Part shown: in pieces, positions 47,801 to 56,800 of the stretch | Layout of the letters: each line of letters opens with the position of its first letter | Numbering within the stretch: the stretch's first letter is position 1 | Assembly (NCBI GenBank): GCA_009746045.1 | Contig: RPFO01000065.1 | Coordinates: forward strand, 5,531,412-5,595,411 | Direction: 5' to 3' | DNA length: 64,000 bases | Origin: Mesostigma viride | Lineage: Eukaryota > Streptophyta > Mesostigmatophyceae > Mesostigmatales > Mesostigmataceae | Made by a program: the position numbers and the translations under genes | The notes under the pieces: model-generated | Told to the model about the DNA's origin: nothing | Databases searched by the model: none | Seen by the model: only the letters and a program-made list of their open reading frames with translations

Positions 47801-50800
47801 GTTAACAACTGGAAGTCTCACCACTGGCCAAGTGGCCAGTGCAACCAGTGCTTTTGGGATTTTGCTCCGCAGCACCCATAGCTGCGGCTGCCGCCGCAAC
47901 GACAACGAGCAAAGAAAGAGGCCGACAAAACCAGCCAGAGCGGCTTTTAGTCGCAAAACCTCCCTTATCCCTAGCTAACTGACGTCATTAAACCCTTATG
48001 TTTAGTGGATGCTAGTAAGACGCTAACCGTACAGACCGGGGGTAGAATATCCCGAATCTGCACGGCTAGTATTAAATAATGCGTAGGTTGTTCTTTTCAG
48101 GGGCACTGCACCTCACGCCCCGTTCCGCCCGGGTATAATCAACCCAAGCGCGGAACGCACATTTTATTTAATTCATTTTTCAACCATGCACTATATTGCA
48201 TCTACTAATCACAAAAGCTCTAGCCAAACAGCTACGAGTAAACACTGCGACCTATAAGCCGCTCATCCAGCGGCCTCTTGTTCCCGCATTCACGTATAGA
48301 AGAAACTCCGTTCAAAGAACCCCGATTGGCTGCGATCCCATAACAGTTTTTGCATAGGCCCACCTAGGTTGCTCTCTTGTTTGTGGTCCTTTCTTTTTTT
48401 TTTTGGGTATAAGCTAGGCTTTCAGACAGCAGCAGGGGAGGGTGGCAGAGGACAGGGAACTCGTATGATAGCAGAACATCCAAGAGACCGTATCACAGTG
48501 CAGGACAAGGCTTGCTGTTTATTCCACACTTGAACCTGTGGGAGGAGTTACCGCAAAACGGTATTGCTGCCTAGGCTGCTACATGCCTGCTTGTACAAGA
48601 GAAGGCACCAAACATGGCCCAGCAAGTTCCTATTGTGGGGACGGCTGAGCCCTAGTCTGCCAGGACTTGCCTATAAAGCTCTTGTACTAGTGCTATTCAG
48701 CAGTATCTCGTGGACCCTGTAAGTGATCAGTGATCATTTGACCTGAACTGCACTGCACTCACTGGTGCTGGAACATGACACTGCCAAGAAGAAAGGCAAA
48801 AGCGTGTTCCTGGCTACCCTCTTCAGCATGTGGAATCATCTACGTAGTCCATACAATAGTGTACTGGTACACTTATTTCCTTGCTGGCATCCACTGGCTC
48901 GGTGGCATCCACTGCTCAGGCCAGCATCATTAGATTGCTGAGGAAGTAGCTAGAGGTCTTGGTGGAAAAGCCATCATAGCTCCTCATGGCTCCATGTGCT
49001 TATGTTTGTCACGAGCTGTTACCCAGGAGGTCGGGTCAAGGAGGCTTAAATTGAGAAACTCTTGTTGTAGCCAAGCTCTACAGAGGCCTCAACTTGTCAA
49101 TCTGAACACTCCTTGGGTTCCATCCCGCTGAAGCTTGCATTTGTTGCCTGGAATGCAAGAGAGGAAACAGGTGCTTGTGCATCTTTATGTCTATGGCATG
49201 CATGCCTATGCCTCAAGGCATGGGCAGGTAAAAAATTCATAAATGGCGGTATGGTTTAAATTCTTAAAAAGCCATCGGTTCATTTGGGATGTAAGTATTC
49301 TCGCTTTGAATGGTTAGGTACTTGTCGAAGAGCACCGGAGCAGGTCAATGGCACTTTCGACTAGCGTGCCTGGCATGCTTACTGACATATGCCAGCAAAA
49401 TGGAGCAAAACTGCATCCAAAATCTGCAAGTTTCAACAAATGTCATCATCTCAGGAGATCTGAACAGCCATTCCTCTCGCTCTGATGCATTAGTTTTCCA
49501 AGGGTCTCATGTTGGTGGCCCAGCGCTCCGCTCACGCATCATGAGGCAGCCCGGGGTACCATGAGACGCTCGATCGTGCGCAATCAATCGCTGGCCGTCA
49601 GCTCGGAACTTACGTAAAGACCGCTGCGAACGATGCATACCCTTGGTTTGTGACTGCAGACATACGATCAAGTGATCTGCCACCACCTCCCTTTCCCCCA
49701 GCGCCTATCTCCTCACCTCCACCACCTCCACCATCACCACCCCCTCCCTCCCCACCATCACCATCACCACCGCCTCCGCCCTCTCCACCACCACCATCAC
49801 CACCACCATCACCACCACCTCCCTCACCACCACCGCCATCACCGCCACCACCTCCCTCTCCACCTCCACCATCACCACCCCCTCCTCCATACCCACCATC
49901 ACCATCTCCACCCCCTCCTCCCTCTCCACCTCCACCATCACCACCCCCTCCTCCATCTCCACCACCACCATCACCACCCCCTCCTCCCTCCCCACCTCCC
50001 CCGTCACCACCCCCTCCTCCCTCTCCACCACCACCATCACCACCACCACCCTCTCCACCTCCACCGTCACCACCACCACCTCCCTCCCCACCACCACCAT
50101 CACCACCCCCTCCTCCAGCACCACCACCACCATCACCACCCCCACCTCCCTCTCCACCACCACCATCACCACCCCCTCCATCCCCACCACCTCCCTCGCC
50201 CCCCCCACCTCCCTCTCCACCACCACCACCATCACCTCCTCCTCCCTCCCCACCACCACCATCACCACCACCTCCCTCCCCACCACCACCCCCACCACCC
50301 CCACCTCCCTCTCCACCTCCACCATCACCACCCCTCCTCCATATCCACCACCACCATCACCACCCCCTCCTCCCTCTCCACCTCCACCATCACCACCCCC
50401 TCCTCCATCCCCACCACCACCATCACCACCACCTCCTCCCTCCCCACCACCACCATCACCACCACCACCTCCCTCTCCACCTCCGCCATCACCACCCCCT
50501 CCTCCCTCTCCACCTCCACCATCACCACCCCTCCTCCATCCCCACCACCACCATCACCACCACCTCCTCCCTCCCCACCACCACCATCACCACCACCACC
50601 TCCCTCTCCACCTCCGCCATCACCACCCCTCCTCCCTCTCCACCACCACCATCGCCACCCCCTCCTCCCTCTCCACCTCCACCATCACCTCCGCCACCAT
50701 CATTACCACCTCCACCCCCTTCACCACCACCACCCTCGCCCCTCCCCCTTCACCGCCCCCCCCCCCCTTCACCACCCCCCCCACCGCCACCATCACCGCC

Positions 50801-53800
50801 ACCACCGTCGCCACCACCTCCACCCCCTTCACCACCACCGCCCTCACCCCCCCCCCGTCCCCGCCCCCCCCCCTTCACCACCCCGCCTCCCCACCGCCCC
50901 CATCACCGCCACCACCGTCGCCACCACCTCCACCCCCTTCACCACCACCGCCCTCTCCCCCCCACCATCCCCGCCCCCCGCCCCCTTCACCACCACCGCC
51001 CTCCCCACCGCCACCATCACCTCCACCTCCATCGCCACCACCTCCACCCCCTTCGCCACCACCGCCCTCTCCCCCTCCCCATCCCCGCCCCCCCTCCTCC
51101 ATCCCCACCACCGCCCTCGCCACCGCCGCCATCACCGCCACCTCCACCACCACCACCTCCATCACCACCGCCTCCTCCTCCGTCGCCCCCACCACCATCA
51201 CCGCCACCCCCTCCCCCGTCCCCACCCCCTCCTCCCTCTCCACCACCACCGTCACCGCCACCGCCCCCTCCACCACCCCCTCCCCCATCACCACCACCAC
51301 CACCATCACCACCCCCTCCTCCATCCCCACCACCACCTTCACCACCACCGCCCTCTCCACCTCCGCCATCACCACCCCCTCCTCCCTCTCCACCACCACC
51401 TTCACCACCACCACCCTCTCCCCTCCCCCATCTCCACCCCCACCATCACCACCCCCTCCGTCCCCACCGCCTCCCTCCCCACCTCCACCATCACCACCCC
51501 CTCCTCCATCCCCACCACCACCTTCACCACCACCGCCCTCTCCACCTCCGCCATCACCACCCCCTCCTCCCTCTCCACCACCACCTTCACCACCACCACC
51601 CTCTCCCCCTCCCCCATCTCCACCCCCACCATCACCACCCCCTCCATCCCCACCACCTCCCTCGCCCCCCCCCTCCCTCTCCACCACCACCACCATCACC
51701 TCCTCCTCCCTCCCCACCACCACCATCACCACCACCTCCCTCCCCACCACCACCCCACCACCCCCACCTCCCTCTCCACCTCCACCATCACCACCCCCTC
51801 CTCCATATCCACCACCACCATCACCACCCCCTCCTCCCTCTCCACCTCCACCATCACCACCCCTCCTCCATCCCCACCACCACCATCACCACCACCTCCT
51901 CCCTCCCCACCACCACCATCACCACCACCACCTCCCTCTCCACCTCCGCCATCACCACCCTCCTCCCTCTCCACCTCCACCATCACCACCCCCTCCTCCA
52001 TCCCCACCACCACCATCACCACCACCTCCTCCCTCCCCACCACCACCATCACCACCACCACCTCCCTCTCCACCTCCGCCATCACCACCCCCTCCTCCCT
52101 CTCCACCACCACCATCGCCACCCCCTCCTCCCTCTCCACCTCCACCATCACCTCCGCCACCATCACCACCACCTCCACCCCCTTCACCACCACCACCCTC
52201 GCCCCTCCCCCTTCACCGCCCCCCCCCCCCCTTCACCACCCCCGCCCTCCCCACCGCCACCATCACCGCCACCACCGTCGCCACCACCTCCACCCCCTTC
52301 ACCACCACCGCCCTCACCCCCCCCCGTCCCCGCCCCCCCCCCTTCACCACCCCCGCCCTCCCCACCGCCACCATCACCGCCACCACCGTCGCCACCACCT
52401 CCACCCCCTTCACCACCACCGCCCTCTCCCCCCCACCATCCCCCCCCCCCGCCCCCTTCACCCCCCCGCCCTCCCCACCGCCACCATCACCTCCACCTCC
52501 ATCGCCACCACCTCCACCCCCTTCGCCACCACCGCCCTCTCCCCCTCCCCCATCCCCCCCCCTCCTCCATCCCCACCACCGCCCTCGCCACCGCCGCCAT
52601 CACCGCCACCTCCACCACCACCACCTCCATCACCACCGCCTCCTCCTCCGTCGCCCCCACCACCATCACCGCCACCCCCTCCCCCGTCCCCACCCCTCCT
52701 CCCTCTCCACCACCACCGTCACCGCCACCGCCCCCTCCACCACCCCTCCCCCATCACCACCACCACCACCATCACCACCCCCTCCTCCATCCCCACCACC
52801 ACCTTCACCACCACCGCCCTCTCCACCTCCGCCATCACCACCCCCTCCTCCCTCTCCACCACCACCTTCACCACCACCACCCTCTCCCCCTCCCCCATCT
52901 CCACCCCCACCATCACCACCCCCTCCGTCCCCACCGCCTCCCTCCCCACCTCCACCATCACCACCCCCTCCTCCATCCCCACCACCACCTTCACCACCAC
53001 CGCCCTCTCCACCTCCGCCATCACCACCCCCTCCTCCCTCTCCACCACCACCTTCACCACCACCACCCTCTCCCCCTCCCCCATCTCCACCCCCACCATC
53101 ACCACCCCCTCCGTCCCCACCGCCTCCCTCCCCACCTCCACCATCACCTCCTCCTCCTCCTCCTCCCCCTTCACCACCGCCGCCCTCTCCACCACCCCCT
53201 CCTTCTCCACCACCCCCTCCACCGCCACCACCACCACCATCACCTAACCCACCTTCGCCACCACCACCCTCCCCCCTCCCCCCCCACCACCAACCCCTCC
53301 ACTGTCACCACCATCTCCTCTACCCCCTCCATTTCCACAACCACAGCCACCAATGGTATCATCACCGCTTGCGCCGGCGCCCACTCCGTTCCCCCGCCAC
53401 CCCCGCCTCTCACCGCTCCTCCTGCGCCCTCAACCCCTCTACCGCCGCCTCCCGAGGGTTGCCTTCCCGGCCCAATCTGCCCCTTCCAGAGCACAACGCA
53501 GGCGGTCTACACAGCAGCGTGGGGCTCCTGCAGCCAGCCCTGTGCTGGCGGGCAGCAGACACGCGTGGTGCTCTGCAAGGACGCGGTCGGTGCCGCACTG
53601 CCACTGTCCTCATGCCCTCTTGCATCCGACGGCGCCACTCCTTCCCTTCAACCCTGTAATGCCGACGCCTGCCCATCCGACGTCTCCTTGCGCGTGACCG
53701 AGGCCAGCGTGTGCTCAGAGCCATGTGGGTCCCTGGGATGGTCCAACCGCACCGCAACCTGTCACGATCTGTCCGCGGGCAGTTCTCTCTCAAACCCCAT

Positions 53801-56800
53801 CCCGATTGAGTCAAACCCGACCTGCCAGGCGCTGGCCAACAGCGTCGAGCTCTCCCGGCCCTGCAACCGCGCCCCCTGCGATGCGTTCACACTCCAGGTG
53901 GGGCCCTGGGCGCCCTGCTCCGGCCCCTGCGGCCTCACGACGCGGCGGGTCACCTGCGTCGATAGCCGCGGCGACACCCAGCCGATGCACTTGTGCAGGC
54001 GCTATGCACTGGCAAACGCGGCGGCTGGCCTGTTGGATCTACTGGCGTCTGACACCGCGGCGTGTGAGACCCAGTCCTGCCCAGATGACGGCTGCCAGGG
54101 TGATCCTCCCTGCTCGGGCCATGGGGCATGCCTCGCCTCTGACGTGTGCGCCTGCGATGAGGTAGGGAGCTGTTTACTTTGCTGACATACTGGTGTAGTG
54201 AGATATTGTCATACTGCCATACTGACATACTGAGCTACTGACGTACTGGCATACTGACATACTGGCATACTGAAATATTCAGCGTGGATGCTAGGTAACG
54301 ATTGGCGGCCGGGCTGCAGCGGCATCTTTCCAAAGTTCTTTAGGGACTTGTTGCAAAACAAACGACACGTATCATACAGAGTCTATGCCTCAAGCCAGGG
54401 CCGCACGCGGCAACGTGGGGGGTTCTGCTCCCCACCATGTTGCTTGGGTGGGAGTCGTGCACGTATGTGGACCGTCACTTAGATCACGGCAGAGGGGACA
54501 GTATATTGGATGAGTATGCTGTGCAATGTGTGTCATCAGATTTGCCAGACTGGCACCAGTGTCCTAATCTCTACGGCCTCGCAAGGCGGCTCATACCTCT
54601 CTTGTTTCCAATTCCTCTCGTCAGTTGTTCTGCCAATCACCACATCACTCATGCCTTGCTTTTCCCTGGCCCGCACAAACATCCCATCATCCCTGGCAGG
54701 GGTGGCATGGGGCCGCGTGCTCCGTGCCGACAACCTGCGCATCCGGCGTCCAGGACGCCTCCGGCGTGTGTTGCGAGAGCGGCGTCATCGACGTTAACGG
54801 CGCCTGCTGCGCGCCGGCGCTGTCGGGCTCCTCGCCAGGGACCCTGGCCCCCACCCTCGACCGCGACAGCGCATGCTGCGCCTCAGGCATACTGGACGCG
54901 TGCGGGCGGTGCGAGACGTCCGCCGTGCCGGACAGGAGCAGCTCCGTGATCGATGTCACGGGCAAGTGCTGCGAGGGGCCAGGTGGTGTAAGCGGGGGCC
55001 AGGGTGCCCTGCTGGACGAGGCAGGCCACTGCTGCGTCGAGAGGTCGGGGCTCGACGAGTGCAACGTGTGCGGCGGCGTGGGGGCCTGCGCGACCGTGGC
55101 CGAGATCCTCGTGCGCGTCCACGCATCCGCTCTTCCCAGCCAAGTTCCCTCGCTCTCTCCCGCAGCAGCCGTGGCGGCAGTGGGGGCATCCAATGACGCT
55201 CCTGCGACCGCCTCACAAGGCACCCATTCCCATAGTCCAGCTATCACGTCAGGACGGCTGTCCACCGCCACCGAGAGTGCGATGAAGAGCTGGCTGCTGG
55301 CGACGTTGCGAGAATCCGCGCTGGCGTTGGGCGCTGGTGATGGTGAACCTTCCCAGGGTCTGGTCACCCTGCAAAGTGTGGAGCTGCTCCCTGCCAGCGC
55401 AGCAGCAGAGTATGCTCGCGCGGAGTCAGGTAGTTTGGAACCCCGTCGCAAGCTGGGGGAAGCAACAGGGGGAGAGGCCAACAGGAAGCCTCCAAGGCCT
55501 TCCCATAAAAGATGGGCCGGGCGGCAACCAAAAGGGCAACAACCAACAGGGCAGCAAGCAATAGGGCAGCAAGCAACAGGCCAGCAACCAACAGGGCAGC
55601 AACCAACAGGGCAGCAACCAACAGGGCAGCAACCGAGGTGGCGGCGGCGGCGGTTACAGCAGGCGGCCAGCAGCGGGTTCCACTTGGCGCTCGCCAGTTT
55701 CCAGATCCGCTTTGACCTGCCGTCCGTAACCACGGTGTCCCCCGCCACGTCCTCCGCGCTGTTGCGGCAGGCGCTGACCGCCCTGGTCTCTCCCAGCGCG
55801 ACCCGCGCCGACGCCAACGACGATGGCTTTGGCCCCGCAAACCCGTTCCTTCTAGCGGCCGTGGTGGACGCACGCAAGGCCGGGGTGTGCGGCAACGGCA
55901 TCTGTGAGGCCGGGGAGCGATGCACGCTCTTCTCCCCCCTCATCCTGGGCAGTCAGGCCTCGGCACTGCAGACCTCGGGGAACGGCACCTGCTGCGCCCA
56001 GGACTGCCCGGTGCCCATCTCAGGGTGCCCCTCCTTCCGCGGGGTCACCTGCCAAGGACGTGGCGTCTGCGTGCTGGCGGGGGGCGGATGCGCCTGCTTC
56101 GCGGGGCACACGGGCGTGGCCTGCCACGAGTGCGACCGCGGGTGGGTCCCTGCCACGTACAACCGCGATGCCGGCTCCCCAGTGCTTTGCATCCCCGCTC
56201 CAGGGACCACGCCGCCCAAGGAACGGTCCGCAGGCAGCGCCCTGGCCGCGGTCCCTGTCGCCGCCGGGGTGGCGGCGGGCGCGGGCGTCCTGATGTTCGC
56301 TTTGCTCGCCGCCGCGATCGTGCACGTGAGGAGGCGCAAGGTGCGGGCGGCCGCGGAGCGAGGGCAGCGGCTGGCGGGAACGACATCCTTCCGCACGCCA
56401 CCCCCCGTGACGTATGACCGCGCAGCACACCCAACGCTTAAGCTCCATCCCTTGATCGGCCAGACGGGGGCGCCCCCTGGGCCCGTCGCGTCGCCCCCCG
56501 AGAGCGAGGGCAGCACGTCGCCGCCATCCCGCGGCGCCTCGGGATCCGACTCTGACAACAAGGACCCAAGGTCTTCGCTGGCCAGCGAGGGCTTGTCCGT
56601 GACACCCACCCCCAAGAAGCGGGCGCCTCGTGGGCGCAACCTCTCCGGACAACTGGGCAAGCGGGCGGCTTCAATGGTCGCGTCGCATTCCATGCCGGTA
56701 ATCCCCGTTTCCGGCCAAGAGGAGGGCTCGCTGGAGCGGCCTCAAGTGTGCGCGGCGCCGCGCCGGTCGTCCACGGAGTCTTTCAAGAAGACGGTCGTGC

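Larger units (their letters stand above)
46210..49659 (+). other. 3.45-kb intron containing an LTR-like insertion
   Basis: The intron joins the fourth beta module to the long stalk exon. It holds the direct-repeat element at 46527-48327. The remainder (48328-49659) has short unsupported frames and a T11-type run near 48400. Its acceptor is ttgtgactgcag. Confidence 0.6.

Noticed and set aside
46527..48327. Standard LTR retrotransposon of the Copia or Gypsy type
   Set aside because: The repeats lack TG...CA ends, there is no polyprotein, and no target duplication is visible.
16655..53494. Long minus-strand frames rich in Gly, Val or Met-Val-Glu repeats
   Set aside because: They are antisense readings of the C-rich Ser-Pro coding repeats, have no start context or domains, and disappear where the repeat ends.
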